Shown here piece by piece: positions 1-7,546 of a stretch of 33,244 bases of DNA. Position numbers and translations under genes: made by a program. This DNA comes from a virus. The stretch spans positions 1 through 33,244 of the IMG/VR virus record IMGVR_UViG_3300020401_001027, one strand, 5' to 3'. Under the pieces are notes generated by a model that saw nothing but the letters and a program-made list of their open reading frames with translations, made no database searches and was not told where the DNA came from. How positions within the stretch are numbered: position 1 is the stretch's first letter; each line of letters opens with the position of its first letter.

Positions 1-2
1 GA

Positions 3-530
3 GTGGATGATTTGATTAAGTATTCAGAAGATAAGTTTCTAATCTGTCCACACTGGTGGTTGAATGATATCAAAGATTACTTCACCAAAGTGAGAGTCTC
101 TGCTAAATCAATTCACCCATACCTTAATGCAGGAAATGCCTATCAAAGATACATTGCTTCAGGTGTCTTCTTGTTTAAGAGGGGAGTCCATGATAAAATC
201 TTTAAGACATTCTCTGAAATGTTTGATGCTATCTTTGCTGATGGTCAATGTCCTGCTGGTATAACTGATGAACTCTTGTTGGGTTTATCACTATTCAAGG
301 AAGGTGATTACAAGTTTGCTCATGGTTCAATGAACCATAGTTCTAATCATAATCAGATGCCTCTAAAATATACAAAGGGCAATTTCTATGGTAAGAACCC
401 TGATGATGATAAGTTTCAGAAGGTATTCTTGTTCCATAATGATATCAAAGAATTTTACACCAGTGATATTACTAATGGTCTGACACCAAAAACAATCAGA
501 GAGTTGGAGAAGGTTTGTTACATTAAATAG
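3..530 (+). CDS. C-terminal part of a protein, possibly a glycosyltransferase (5'-truncated)
   Basis: An open frame runs in from the window edge; the first in-frame start-like codon is a GTG at base 3, so the gene almost certainly begins upstream and only its last ~175 residues are seen. The stretch NAGNAYQRYIASGVFLFKRG followed by an acidic DELLLGL motif resembles the back half of GT-A fold glycosyltransferases, where an asparagine/glycine turn and a DE pair lie near the acceptor site. This is a weak fold-level impression, not a family assignment. It lies 4 bases upstream of the sugar-kinase gene in the same direction, so it probably belongs to the same glycan operon, which supports a sugar-related role. 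Confidence 0.5.
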   Translation: MDDLIKYSEDKFLICPHWWLNDIKDYFTKVRVSAKSIHPYLNAGNAYQRYIASGVFLFKRGVHDKIFKTFSEMFDAIFADGQCPAGITDELLLGLSLFKEGDYKFAHGSMNHSSNHNQMPLKYTKGNFYGKNPDDDKFQKVFLFHNDIKEFYTSDITNGLTPKTIRELEKVCYIK

Positions 531-534
531 TGAT

Positions 535-1548
535 ATGACTGTATTTGCAAAAGCACCTTTACGCCTTGGTCTTGCTGGTGGAGGAACAGACATCAGCCCA
601 TATTGGAATAATCATGGTGGTGTGGTGTTAAGTGGCACCATTGATCAATACGCCTATTGTAAAGTAGAGGCATGGGAGGACTGGTGCTTTAAGAGTGTTG
701 ATCTTGATATAGAAGACACTCAAAAGTATTTGGATGACCAATATGTATCTGGTCCCTTGCAACTTCTAATCAATTCCTATCAATACCTTTTAAAGAATCA
801 CCCAAGGAAGACTCCTGTAAAGATCACCACCTATGTTGAGGCACCCCCTGGCAGTGGTCTGGGCAGTTCTAGTGCCCTCGTAGTGGCATTGGTGACTGCT
901 ATTAGTGAATACTATGGTATTCCTTATGATGAGTATCAAACAGCAGCTGCTGCATTGAGGATTGAAAGAGATATATGTGACCTTCCTGGTGGTAAGCAAG
1001 ACCAATATTCAGCAGCATTTGGTGGATTTAATTATATTGAGTTCTTGCAGGATGGTAGAACTATTGTGAACCCATTGAGATTGAACTACAAGACGCAGAA
1101 TATGTTAGAGATGAATACTGTTCTGTATTATGTTGGTTCACCTAGAAGTGATGTGAGAATTATTGAAGGGACATCACAAAATTTGAAAAAAGATTCTAAG
1201 ACTGTTGACATCACCCATAAGATCAAGGATGCTTGTATAGAATTTAAGAGAAGTCTTCTTGTGGGTGATGTAAAGAAACTCTCTGACCTGATGAATGATT
1301 ACTGGAACCTCAAACTACAAACAAATAGCAAAGTGGGTTCTCCTGCCTTGATAGATACTTATGAGTATGCTATGCTCAATGGTGCAACTGCTGCTAAAAT
1401 CTCTGGTGCTGGTGGTGGAGGACATATGGTCCTCTTTACTGAATTTGAGAAGAGACACAAATTGATTACAGCACTTAAAAAAAGAGAGACAGGTAGGATT
1501 GTCCCATTCAAGTTCGTAAAGCATGGAGTTGATGTATGGCGGCAGTAG
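535..1548 (+). CDS. hddA: GHMP-family sugar kinase, D-glycero-D-manno-heptose 7-phosphate kinase-like
   Basis: This 337-residue protein has all three GHMP kinase motifs: an N-terminal PLRLGLAGGGTD segment (residues 8-19), the phosphate-binding loop PPGSGLGSSSA (104-114), and a C-terminal KISGAGGGG loop near residue 290. The glycine-rich GGGTD start is typical of the HddA/FKP branch that phosphorylates heptose-7-phosphate or fucose at C1. The length matches HddA. The next genes (cupin, HddC-like nucleotidyltransferase, GDP-sugar dehydratase) are what a GDP-heptose pathway needs, which favours HddA over other GHMP kinases. The product is probably cytoplasmic. Substrate specificity is inferred from context; fucokinase or another sugar-1-kinase remains possible. 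Confidence 0.8.
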   Translation: MTVFAKAPLRLGLAGGGTDISPYWNNHGGVVLSGTIDQYAYCKVEAWEDWCFKSVDLDIEDTQKYLDDQYVSGPLQLLINSYQYLLKNHPRKTPVKITTYVEAPPGSGLGSSSALVVALVTAISEYYGIPYDEYQTAAAALRIERDICDLPGGKQDQYSAAFGGFNYIEFLQDGRTIVNPLRLNYKTQNMLEMNTVLYYVGSPRSDVRIIEGTSQNLKKDSKTVDITHKIKDACIEFKRSLLVGDVKKLSDLMNDYWNLKLQTNSKVGSPALIDTYEYAMLNGATAAKISGAGGGGHMVLFTEFEKRHKLITALKKRETGRIVPFKFVKHGVDVWRQ

Positions 1549-1886
1549 AGTTCCATCCCAAGGGATGGGGATATGAAAAATGGATTGTCAATAAGAAAGA
1601 GTACTGCGGCAAACTTTTGTTTTTCAGAGAGGGATTGAAGTGTTCCTTTCACTACCATAAGATCAAGGATGAAGTGTTTTATGTTCAGAGTGGTATGATC
1701 TATATCACTCATGGACCAACAGATGATATTACCAAAGCAAAGACAGAGATTCTTAGACAGGGTGATAGTTTTCATGTTCCTGTTGGACTACGACATCAGA
1801 TGAAGGCAATTAGAGATACAGAATTATTTGAATTTTCAACAGAGCACTTTGAGGATGATAGTTACAGAGTTATCAAAGGGGATTAA
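1536..1886 (+). CDS. Small cupin-fold protein, sugar-phosphate isomerase/epimerase-like
   Basis: This 116-residue single-domain cupin starts 13 bases inside the end of the kinase gene, so translation is probably coupled. The first cupin motif is visible at CSFHYHKIKDEVFYVQSG, with H39, H41 and E46 as likely metal ligands. The second motif is GDSFHVPVGLRHQ, with H80 and H87. Such small cupins resemble the C-terminal domain of type II mannose-6-phosphate isomerases and related epimerases, and are often embedded in sugar-nucleotide operons. Here it lies between a sugar kinase and a nucleotidyltransferase, so an isomerase or epimerase acting on the same sugar phosphate is a reasonable inference. 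It could instead be a non-catalytic sugar-binding cupin. Confidence 0.75.
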   Translation: MAAVEFHPKGWGYEKWIVNKKEYCGKLLFFREGLKCSFHYHKIKDEVFYVQSGMIYITHGPTDDITKAKTEILRQGDSFHVPVGLRHQMKAIRDTELFEFSTEHFEDDSYRVIKGD

Positions 1887-2502
1887 ACTTTATATTCTTG
1901 TTGGTGGTAGAGGAACCAGACTCAAAACTGTCACAGGTGATACACCAAAACCTCTTGTGTCAATCTATGGTAAGAGTTTCTTACAGAGAGTGATAGACAA
2001 TCTGTCAGGGTTTGATATCACCTTGGTGTGTTCAGTCTTGAACTATGAATGGTTTGAAGACTTTGATTGTGATGTCTTCAATGAGGGTTATCCCTCTGGA
2101 ACTGGTGGGTGGATGAGGAAAATTGACCTACCAGAATCTTTTTACGTCATGAATGGTGATACTTTCTTTGGTGGTGATATTAATGTAGATGCTGATTCAA
2201 CCACAGTCTTTGTAAGTAAAGAAAAGATAATGGGTGATGAAGGTTATATTGAAGGGAAGAAAGGAAAAGTCACAGAGTTCATAGAGAAAAACCCAGAGGC
2301 AGCAGGACAGAAGAAGCTAGTCAATATGGGCATCTATAAGATCTATAAGAAAGATTTAGTTTTGCCCAATAGTTTCCCTATCAGCATAGAGTATGATATA
2401 CTTCCTAGTGTAGACCTATCCTATAAGGTCGTTAAATCTGAAAAGTTTGATATAGGGACCCCAGAAAGATTGGAGACTTTCAAATCATGGTTCAATACCT
2501 AA
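1855..2502 (+). CDS. hddC: Sugar-1-phosphate nucleotidyltransferase, heptose-1-P guanylyltransferase-like
   Basis: About 215 residues with the nucleotidyltransferase signature GGRGTRL (residues 17-23 from the chosen start) and TGDTPKPLV just after it, as in HddC, RmlA and ManC N-terminal domains. NGDTFFGGD near residue 100 is the metal-binding NGD motif. The TGDTPKP sequence and short length, without a ManC C-terminal domain, fit the HddC branch that makes GDP-D-glycero-D-manno-heptose. The start is uncertain: ATG 1855 lies within the end of the cupin gene and has a GAGG directly before it, too close to be ideal. A longer version from TTG 1828 is possible. The overlap indicates coupled translation. 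Product identity is inferred from family and neighbours. Confidence 0.75.
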   Translation: MIVTELSKGIKLYILVGGRGTRLKTVTGDTPKPLVSIYGKSFLQRVIDNLSGFDITLVCSVLNYEWFEDFDCDVFNEGYPSGTGGWMRKIDLPESFYVMNGDTFFGGDINVDADSTTVFVSKEKIMGDEGYIEGKKGKVTEFIEKNPEAAGQKKLVNMGIYKIYKKDLVLPNSFPISIEYDILPSVDLSYKVVKSEKFDIGTPERLETFKSWFNT

Positions 2503-3401
2503 TCACTGGTGCTGCTGGTATGATGGGCACACATCTTTATGATGCCTTGAAGCAGGACAACAGAGATGTACTAGCAACATATCATAAACCTACTATTGAT
2601 AGTAGAGATAAGTATCTGGATAGTCTGGAAGATCAGATTCACCTTGACCTCACTTCTTTTTCAAGTGTACTTAAAAACATTGAGTTATTCAAACCCAAGG
2701 TAATCTTTCATCTAGCAGCACAGAGTAGACCTGATGTTTCATTCAAGTTTGTAAAGCACACACTCACCACAAATATCATTGGCACACAAAATCTGTTAGA
2801 AGCTTGTAGGGTACTGAAGCATAGACCATTGGTCATCAATGCATCTTCATCTGCTGTATATGGTGACATTGATTGGTCTACACCACCAGATGAAGAGTCA
2901 CCTACCAAACCACTGTCTCCTTATGGAACAAGTAAACTTGCACAGGAGCATCTAGTCAGGAACTACTATGAGATGGGTTGTATTGACTATGTGAATGCAA
3001 GGATATTCAACTGCACTGGTCCTAGGAAAACTGGTGACCTAGTGTCTGATGTTTGTAGGAGAGTCGTTTTTAGTGATGATTCTATTCCTGTTGGAAATAT
3101 GAGTGCAATCAGATCTATTGTAGATGTGAGAGACCTTGTAAGAGGATTGATTCTGTGTGAGAAAATCAAAAACACCACTATCAATATTGGTGGCACAGAG
3201 ACACATGGTGTTGCAAAGATTATCAGTTTGATTGTAGGCAATAGATCAATTCATCAGGACAGAGAACTATTCAGACCCACTGATGAGGCAGTTATCTGGG
3301 GCAACATAAATAAGGCGAAAGAACTTCTGGGATGGGAACCTACTATTTCCCTAGAAGAGACCATTAATGATACTCTTGATTATTGGAGAAGTTTGAAATG
3401 A
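2487..3401 (+). CDS. NAD-dependent sugar-nucleotide dehydratase/epimerase (GDP-mannose 4,6-dehydratase-like)
   Basis: This 304-residue extended short-chain dehydrogenase overlaps the previous gene by 16 bases. The NAD(P)-binding loop GAAGMMG is at residues 8-14, the conserved FHLAAQS at 74-80, and the catalytic YxxxK pair is Y146/K150 (YGTSK). The segment RIFNCTGPRKTGD resembles the substrate-binding loop of the GDP-mannose 4,6-dehydratase/RMD group rather than UDP-sugar epimerases. With the HddA- and HddC-like genes it could make GDP-6-deoxy-heptose or a reduced derivative. Whether it dehydrates or reduces cannot be settled from sequence alone. The family assignment is firm; the exact substrate is inferred. 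Confidence 0.78.
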   Translation: MVQYLITGAAGMMGTHLYDALKQDNRDVLATYHKPTIDSRDKYLDSLEDQIHLDLTSFSSVLKNIELFKPKVIFHLAAQSRPDVSFKFVKHTLTTNIIGTQNLLEACRVLKHRPLVINASSSAVYGDIDWSTPPDEESPTKPLSPYGTSKLAQEHLVRNYYEMGCIDYVNARIFNCTGPRKTGDLVSDVCRRVVFSDDSIPVGNMSAIRSIVDVRDLVRGLILCEKIKNTTINIGGTETHGVAKIISLIVGNRSIHQDRELFRPTDEAVIWGNINKAKELLGWEPTISLEETINDTLDYWRSLK

Positions 3402-4369
3402 AGATCTGTTTAGTTGGACCAGGCATTATGCCTATCCCACCTGATGGTTGGGGCGCTCTGGAAAGACAGATATGGGATAGAGCCTGTGTCCTGGGAGAGA
3501 TGGGACATGAGGGTGACATCATTAATGTCCCTGATATGAATGAGATTGCCAGAGAGTGTCTGGAAGGTGACTATGATGTGATTCATATTCACTATGATAT
3601 GTTCTACCCTGTTGTTGACTATCTTCATGGAAAGGTTAAGTGTCCTATCCTATTCAGCAGTCACTACCCTTACATAGATCAACCAGAGTGGCATAGGAAG
3701 GATGGATATTGGAGAGTGTCTGACTGGATGATTCAGAACAGAGACAAGTATTATAACTTTGCAGTATCACCCAAGGATGTTGTCTGGTATCAGAAGCATC
3801 AATGGGATGAGGATAGACTCTTCTGGTTGATGGAAGGCACCAATGATCCTGAATTTACATTTGACAAGGAATGCACTTACACTGACAAGTCAATCTATCT
3901 TGGTAAGATTTCTGAGAGGAAGAAGCAATACATCTATCAGGATCTGATTGGTGTGGATTTTGTTGGCAAGTATGAAGCAGGAACACCATTCCATAAGGAG
4001 AGATCCAGTTATAAGGGAGAGTGGGGTAGAGAAAAACTCTGTGGTAATTTGACCAAGTATGCTAATATGGTGCTGCTCTCTGATGGTGAGAATGGTACAT
4101 CTCTTGCTATCAAAGAGGCACTGGTGGTAGGACTGGGTGTGGTCATTTCACGCCATAGTGCTGCTGAACTTGATGTGTGTAGAGACTTCATTACTGTTAT
4201 CCCTGATGACAGATTGAATGATATGGATTATATCAATCAGATGATTAAGGAGAACAGAGAATACTCTTGTGCTAATAGGGAGGAGATCAGACAGTATGGA
4301 ATGGATACATTCTCATTGACCACTCTGATTGATAGGTATGTGAAAAATGTAGAAAGCATTATCAAATGA
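3398..4369 (+). CDS. GT-B glycosyltransferase (GT4-like), first of a tandem pair
   Basis: 323 residues; the ATG overlaps the preceding stop codon (ATGA), so it is translationally coupled. The N-terminus MKICLVGPGIMPIPPDGWGA is the beta-strand and glycine turn that opens GT-B glycosyltransferases of the GT4 type. The C-terminal half has SDGENGTSLAIKEALVVGLG, which corresponds to the nucleotide-sugar-binding region with an acidic residue (KEAL) at the usual E-x7-E-like site. It is clearly related to the next gene, as the ends of both proteins share an ENREYS(C/V)xNR pattern. It probably transfers the sugar made by the upstream enzymes; acceptor unknown. It has no signal peptide and is presumably cytoplasmic. 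Confidence 0.75.
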   Translation: MKICLVGPGIMPIPPDGWGALERQIWDRACVLGEMGHEGDIINVPDMNEIARECLEGDYDVIHIHYDMFYPVVDYLHGKVKCPILFSSHYPYIDQPEWHRKDGYWRVSDWMIQNRDKYYNFAVSPKDVVWYQKHQWDEDRLFWLMEGTNDPEFTFDKECTYTDKSIYLGKISERKKQYIYQDLIGVDFVGKYEAGTPFHKERSSYKGEWGREKLCGNLTKYANMVLLSDGENGTSLAIKEALVVGLGVVISRHSAAELDVCRDFITVIPDDRLNDMDYINQMIKENREYSCANREEIRQYGMDTFSLTTLIDRYVKNVESIIK

Positions 4370-5316
4370 AGATCAGTATTATTGGACCCAACACACCTAT
4401 TCCTCCCAAGGGATGGGGTGCTGTTGAATCCCTGATATGGGATATGAAACTGACATTGAGTCAACTAGGACATAGTGTTCAGATTGTGAATGTAGGTGAC
4501 CCCAGACAGGTCATTCAAATGATCAATGAGTTTCGTCCTGACTTTGTTCATATCAACTATGATGACTGGGTTCCTATCTACCCATACATTCAATATCCTA
4601 GTGCAGTGACTACACACTTTGCTTATATTGAACGCCCTGAAATGATGGGTGGATATAAGCAGAGAGTGTTTGATGAGTTTGCCAGAATCAAACCTAATGT
4701 GTTTGGTCTCTCTGATGGTATCAATGATATCTACCACAATCTTGCTGGTATCCCTAGGGAGAGATTGTTCTTGAATCCTAATGGTGTGAACCTAGGGAAG
4801 TTCAAGGTATCTTCTAATCCAACTAATGCAGATAGATCCATCTATCTTGCCAAGGTTGATTCTAGAAAGAGACAACACCTGTTCCAGAGTATTGATTCAC
4901 TCTGGTATGCAGGAAACATTGCAGATAATAGATTTGATAAAGCAAAGAATTATCTGGGTGAGTGGGACAAGGAGAAGCTACATAGGATGCTTACCAGTTA
5001 TGGTAACCTTGTTCTGCTATCTGATGGTGAAGCACACCCTCTGGTCTGTCCAGAGGCATTTGCTGCTGGTCTAGGGGTTGTTATCAGTCAATGGGCTGCT
5101 GCCAACCTAGACACCACCAAGGAATTCATCACAGTCATTCCAGAAGATAGGATCAATGATCTGGAATATGTGGAACAAAAGATTATTGAGAACAGAGAAT
5201 ACTCTGTGAACAATAGACAAGAGGTTCTGGACTATGCAAAACAGTTTGAATGGTCTAGAATACTGAGTGAATACTTCCTGCCAAATGTTGAAAAAGTAAT
5301 TCATGGAAAGAGATAA
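4366..5316 (+). CDS. GT-B glycosyltransferase (GT4-like), second of a tandem pair
   Basis: 316 residues, coupled to the previous gene by ATGA. The start MKISIIGPNTPIPPKGWGAV aligns by eye with that of the previous gene, and both share a conserved middle stretch (NLVLLSDGEAHPLVCPEAFA here) and a late ENREYSVNNRQEV segment. This points to tandem duplication followed by divergence. The Pro-Glu-Ala-Phe-Ala segment corresponds to the donor-binding EAF(A/G)xG motif of GT4 enzymes and is closer to consensus than in its neighbour, so this copy may be the more typical active transferase. Donor and acceptor are unknown; context suggests a heptose-like sugar. Confidence 0.77.
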   Translation: MKISIIGPNTPIPPKGWGAVESLIWDMKLTLSQLGHSVQIVNVGDPRQVIQMINEFRPDFVHINYDDWVPIYPYIQYPSAVTTHFAYIERPEMMGGYKQRVFDEFARIKPNVFGLSDGINDIYHNLAGIPRERLFLNPNGVNLGKFKVSSNPTNADRSIYLAKVDSRKRQHLFQSIDSLWYAGNIADNRFDKAKNYLGEWDKEKLHRMLTSYGNLVLLSDGEAHPLVCPEAFAAGLGVVISQWAAANLDTTKEFITVIPEDRINDLEYVEQKIIENREYSVNNRQEVLDYAKQFEWSRILSEYFLPNVEKVIHGKR

Positions 5317-6130
5317 GAACAAAGCAACTTATAAGTTGAAGGGCATTGGTCCTATCTACTGTATCAATCTTGATGATCAACCTGAAAGATGGCAATACAT
5401 GGAGGACCAATTTAAGTATTGGGAAATTAAAAACTACAAGCGTGTCTCTGCTTATGATGGTAGAGAGGATGACCTTGGGGATATTCTTAAAGGCAGGTAT
5501 CCTGACCTTATGTCTTCTGGTGAGATTGGTTGTACCACATCACACCTGAAAGCAATTAAGGATTTCTACTACAATACTGATGAACCTTATGCTATCATGA
5601 TGGAGGATGATTGCAATCTGGATCTAGTCAGGTTCTGGAACTTTACATGGAAAGACTTCTATTGTAGAATTCCTTATGACTGGGATGTAGTACAAATTGC
5701 TATCATCTGTACAGGTGATTTACATGTTAGGATTCATAAACGTTTTGTGAATGAGTTCTCAACTGCGTGCTATCTTATCACCAGGCACCATGCAAAGAAG
5801 ATGATTGATCTTCATTGCAGGGGGGATAAGTACAAACTGGATAATGGAGTTAAACCACGTCCTGTGGCAGATGACCTACTCTATAATTCAGGAAATGCTT
5901 ATTCCCTGCCTCTCCTTCTCTATCGCATTGAGTTGGGTTCTAGTATCCATCCAGAACATATTGATGTATTCCATAAAGGGAATGTTGAGTCTCAACTGAA
6001 CTACTGGCAGCAACAAGGTTGCCAGATGTCTATTGAGCAACTGATGGATTTTGACCCTTACCTTGGTAGGGTCACACAACCAACTCAAAGAGAGGAGGAG
6101 AAACTTCCCACCTATGAGGAAGGTACTTGA
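5303..6130 (+). CDS. Glycosyltransferase family 25 (LPS-type) protein
   Basis: 275 residues with the hallmarks of GT25: YCINLDDQPERW at residues 19-30, GEIGCTTSHL at 73-82, and MMEDDC at 99-104, where the EDD is the metal-binding acidic cluster. The DDLLYN segment (about residue 191) matches the conserved late acidic motif. GT25 enzymes move galactose-like sugars onto lipopolysaccharide or onto protein hydroxylysine. In phages they are thought to glycosylate virion proteins or alter host surface glycans, but the target here cannot be read. The gene is last in the operon. Its stop codon falls inside the -35 element of the next promoter. Confidence 0.82.
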   Translation: MERDKNKATYKLKGIGPIYCINLDDQPERWQYMEDQFKYWEIKNYKRVSAYDGREDDLGDILKGRYPDLMSSGEIGCTTSHLKAIKDFYYNTDEPYAIMMEDDCNLDLVRFWNFTWKDFYCRIPYDWDVVQIAIICTGDLHVRIHKRFVNEFSTACYLITRHHAKKMIDLHCRGDKYKLDNGVKPRPVADDLLYNSGNAYSLPLLLYRIELGSSIHPEHIDVFHKGNVESQLNYWQQQGCQMSIEQLMDFDPYLGRVTQPTQREEEKLPTYEEGT

Positions 6131-6160
6131 CAGGGGTAAACACTCCTGCTAGTATAAATA
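6127..6160 (+). promoter_or_regulatory. Composite early/late promoter before the outer-membrane-type gene
   Basis: TTGACA at 6127-6132, a 17-base spacer, then TAGTAT (6150-6155) as a sigma70-like -10. The T4 late motif TATAAATA (6153-6160) overlaps the -10. The same arrangement occurs before psbA and, weaker, before psbD. It could serve host polymerase early and gp55/gp33-programmed polymerase late. Confidence 0.65.
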
Positions 6161-6165
6161 CTTAA

Positions 6166-6252
6166 CCTTTTGTCTTACAGCAATTTAAGTAACAAAAGGA
6201 TACAAACAAGGGATTGTCGATCCCTTTTCCATCTGTGGGTAACCATTCCACA
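6166..6252 (+). other. Leader with three consecutive hairpins
   Basis: Hairpin 1 pairs CCTTTTGT (6166-6173) with ACAAAAGG (6192-6199), extended inside by CTTA/TAAG with a two-base bulge. Hairpin 2 pairs AAGGGAT (6208-6214) with ATCCCTT (6220-6226) around a five-base loop. Hairpin 3 pairs TGTGG (6234-6238) with CCACA (6248-6252). They fill the transcript leader of the following gene and may stabilise the mRNA or control translation. Hairpin 2 has only a four-base T tract, so it is a poor terminator. Confidence 0.5.
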
Positions 6253-6273
6253 AGTAAAAACGAGGTAATTCCA

Positions 6274-6636
6274 ATGATCAAATCTGTATTCGCAGCTACT
6301 GCTGTTCTGTTCACTTCTGCAGGTGCTGCCCTTGCAGGTCCCTACGTAAACGTAGAAGCCAACTCTGGATGGGCTGGTTCTGACTACTCTGGCACTGTCA
6401 CTGATGCTCACGTAGGTTATGAAGGCGCTCTTGGTGATAATGCTGCTTGGTACATCCAGGGTGGTCCTGCTCTGGTTGCCATTGATGGCGAAGAGACTGA
6501 GACTGAATTCAGTGGCAAAACTGGTGCTTCAGTTGCTCTGACTGATTCACTGTCCGCTTATGGTGAAGTCTCCTTCATCACTGGTGATGATGACAATAGC
6601 TATGGCACCAAAGCTGGTCTGAAGTTTGCCTTCTGA
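6274..6636 (+). CDS. Small secreted outer-membrane/porin-like protein
   Basis: 120 residues. The ATG at 6274 is chosen over an in-frame upstream ATG at 6214 because it begins a textbook signal peptide (MIKSVFAATAVLFTSAGAAL, then A, cut before GPYVN) and has GAGG eight bases upstream. The mature part alternates polar and hydrophobic residues, is rich in Gly/Ser/Thr, and ends in GTKAGLKFAF, the terminal-aromatic beta-signal used for outer-membrane insertion. It is too short for a complete porin barrel but could form an eight-strand OmpA-like barrel. It is a single-gene unit with its own composite promoter and terminator. Similar short proteins occur in cyanophages (from memory). It may modify the host envelope or be a virion-associated protein; neither role is established here. 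Confidence 0.7.
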   Translation: MIKSVFAATAVLFTSAGAALAGPYVNVEANSGWAGSDYSGTVTDAHVGYEGALGDNAAWYIQGGPALVAIDGEETETEFSGKTGASVALTDSLSAYGEVSFITGDDDNSYGTKAGLKFAF

Positions 6637-6654
6637 TCTGCCCTGTGTATAATG

Positions 6655-6682
6655 AGAGGGTCCAAGAGGACCCTCTTTTTTT
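6655..6682 (+). terminator. Intrinsic terminator after the outer-membrane-type gene
   Basis: A 9-bp perfect stem AGAGGGTCC/GGACCCTCT with an AAGA loop, followed by seven T residues. It ends the 6274-6636 transcript. Confidence 0.9.
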
Positions 6683-6695
6683 ATGGAGAAAATTA

Positions 6696-6902
6696 ATGGA
6701 CTATGATTCTATTGACCTTTGTATAAGGTCTATCACACCCTCTGAGACCAACCCAGAGAGGGTTGTAATGGATATGCCATCTAGGTATGATCCAGAACCC
6801 CAGAAACCTGTAGAAGTGTCACTCACAGTTGTTGATTTTATTCAAGAGAAATATAATGTTGTCATGTGTCCTCCTGGTTGGCCAAACCCTCCTACTGAAT
6901 GA
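6696..6902 (+). CDS. Small acidic protein of unknown function
   Basis: 68 residues from ATG 6696, chosen because GGAGA lies seven bases upstream; the longer frame from 6645 would run through the terminator hairpin. No known domain is recognised. It is soluble in character and proline-rich at its end (CPPGWPNPPTE). It overlaps the next gene by ATGA, so the two are probably made together. No promoter was seen between the terminator and this gene, so it may depend on read-through. Confidence 0.55.
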   Translation: MDYDSIDLCIRSITPSETNPERVVMDMPSRYDPEPQKPVEVSLTVVDFIQEKYNVVMCPPGWPNPPTE

Positions 6903-7081
6903 AAAAATATTTGCTCTGTCTAGCATCCAATCCTATCGTTCATATCAATGTATTGCTCTTAGGATGTCTGATTATCATTGGTCAGATTCATAATCACTAT
7001 CATCATGATATGACTAAGGATGCAGATGCCTTTGTTTATAAGTGGTGTAGATCAAACCCAAACAAGTGTGCCAGTTATTAA
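6899..7081 (+). CDS. Small single-helix membrane protein
   Basis: 60 residues, with one strong hydrophobic helix at about residues 13-28 (INVLLLGCLIIIG) and a short basic N-terminus, then a histidine-rich stretch (HNHYHHD) and two cysteines near the C-terminus. It could be a type II inner-membrane protein or a long signal anchor. Coupled by ATGA to the gene before. Function unknown. Confidence 0.5.
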   Translation: MKKYLLCLASNPIVHINVLLLGCLIIIGQIHNHYHHDMTKDADAFVYKWCRSNPNKCASY

Positions 7082-7097
7082 AGTGTCCACTCTTAAT

Positions 7098-7126
7098 TTG
7101 ACAAATATTAAAAAATTATATATAAT
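7098..7126 (+). promoter_or_regulatory. Strong sigma70-type (early) promoter before hli
   Basis: Consensus -35 TTGACA (7098-7103), exactly 17 bases, then consensus -10 TATAAT (7121-7126) in very AT-rich DNA. Transcription would start near 7133, about 25 bases before the hli start codon. It is the best host-type promoter in the window. Confidence 0.88.
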
Positions 7127-7156
7127 GTAACAATACTTCACACATTGGAGAAAAAC

Positions 7157-7366
7157 ATGACTGTTACAACAGAAGAAGGTGGACGTACAAACATGTGGGC
7201 CACTGAACCAAGAATGTACATGACCAAGGAAACCCTTGATCGTTATGGCATTGAGACTCACAATGAGTTCGCTGAAAAGTTGAATGGTCGTGCTGCAATG
7301 TTGGGTATTGTTGCTGGGTTTATTTCATATGCCTTTACAGGTAATCTCTTCTTTGGTATCATCTAG
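7157..7366 (+). CDS. hli: High-light-inducible protein (Hli)
   Basis: 69 residues from ATG 7157, with GGAG seven bases upstream; the TTG at 7145 is inside that ribosome site and is rejected. The chlorophyll a/b-binding helix signature AEKLNGRAAMLGIVAGF is at residues 39-55, followed by the rest of one transmembrane helix and the usual TGNLFFGII tail. Hli proteins sit in the thylakoid membrane, bind chlorophyll and carotenoid, and protect photosystem II during damage or stress. Phage copies are thought to keep photosynthesis running during infection. The strong promoter just upstream points to early expression. The N-terminal 35 residues are an extension not found in the two shorter Hli genes that follow. 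Confidence 0.93.
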   Translation: MTVTTEEGGRTNMWATEPRMYMTKETLDRYGIETHNEFAEKLNGRAAMLGIVAGFISYAFTGNLFFGII

Positions 7367-7396
7367 TATAACTAGAAGATATACTTAGTGGGAAAT

Positions 7397-7546
7397 ATGA
7401 GCAACCCCAATGCTCTCTATGAAGACATGGAGAGACTTAATGCCCTATACCAAGAACTCTGCTGGGGGCACGATGATGAACTTATTTTCACTCACGAAAA
7501 TGGCAGAGTTGTTATCTACAACAAAACACAAGAGGAAGGACAATGA
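7397..7546 (+). CDS. Small conserved cyanophage protein of unknown function
   Basis: 49 residues, soluble; it starts MSNPNALYEDMERLNALYQE, which looks like a short amphipathic helix, and continues with a beta-like ELIFTHENGRVVIYN segment. The ribosome site is a weak GGGAAAT. It overlaps the next Hli gene by ATGA. I recall similar short proteins next to hli genes in other cyanophages but know no function. Confidence 0.6.
   Translation: MSNPNALYEDMERLNALYQELCWGHDDELIFTHENGRVVIYNKTQEEGQ

Noticed and set aside
363-593. Minus-strand frame of 76 codons opposite the first gene
   Set aside because: It is antisense to two coding genes and lacks a ribosome site; treated as a shadow frame like other antisense frames opposite psbA, gp32, gp48 and gp26.
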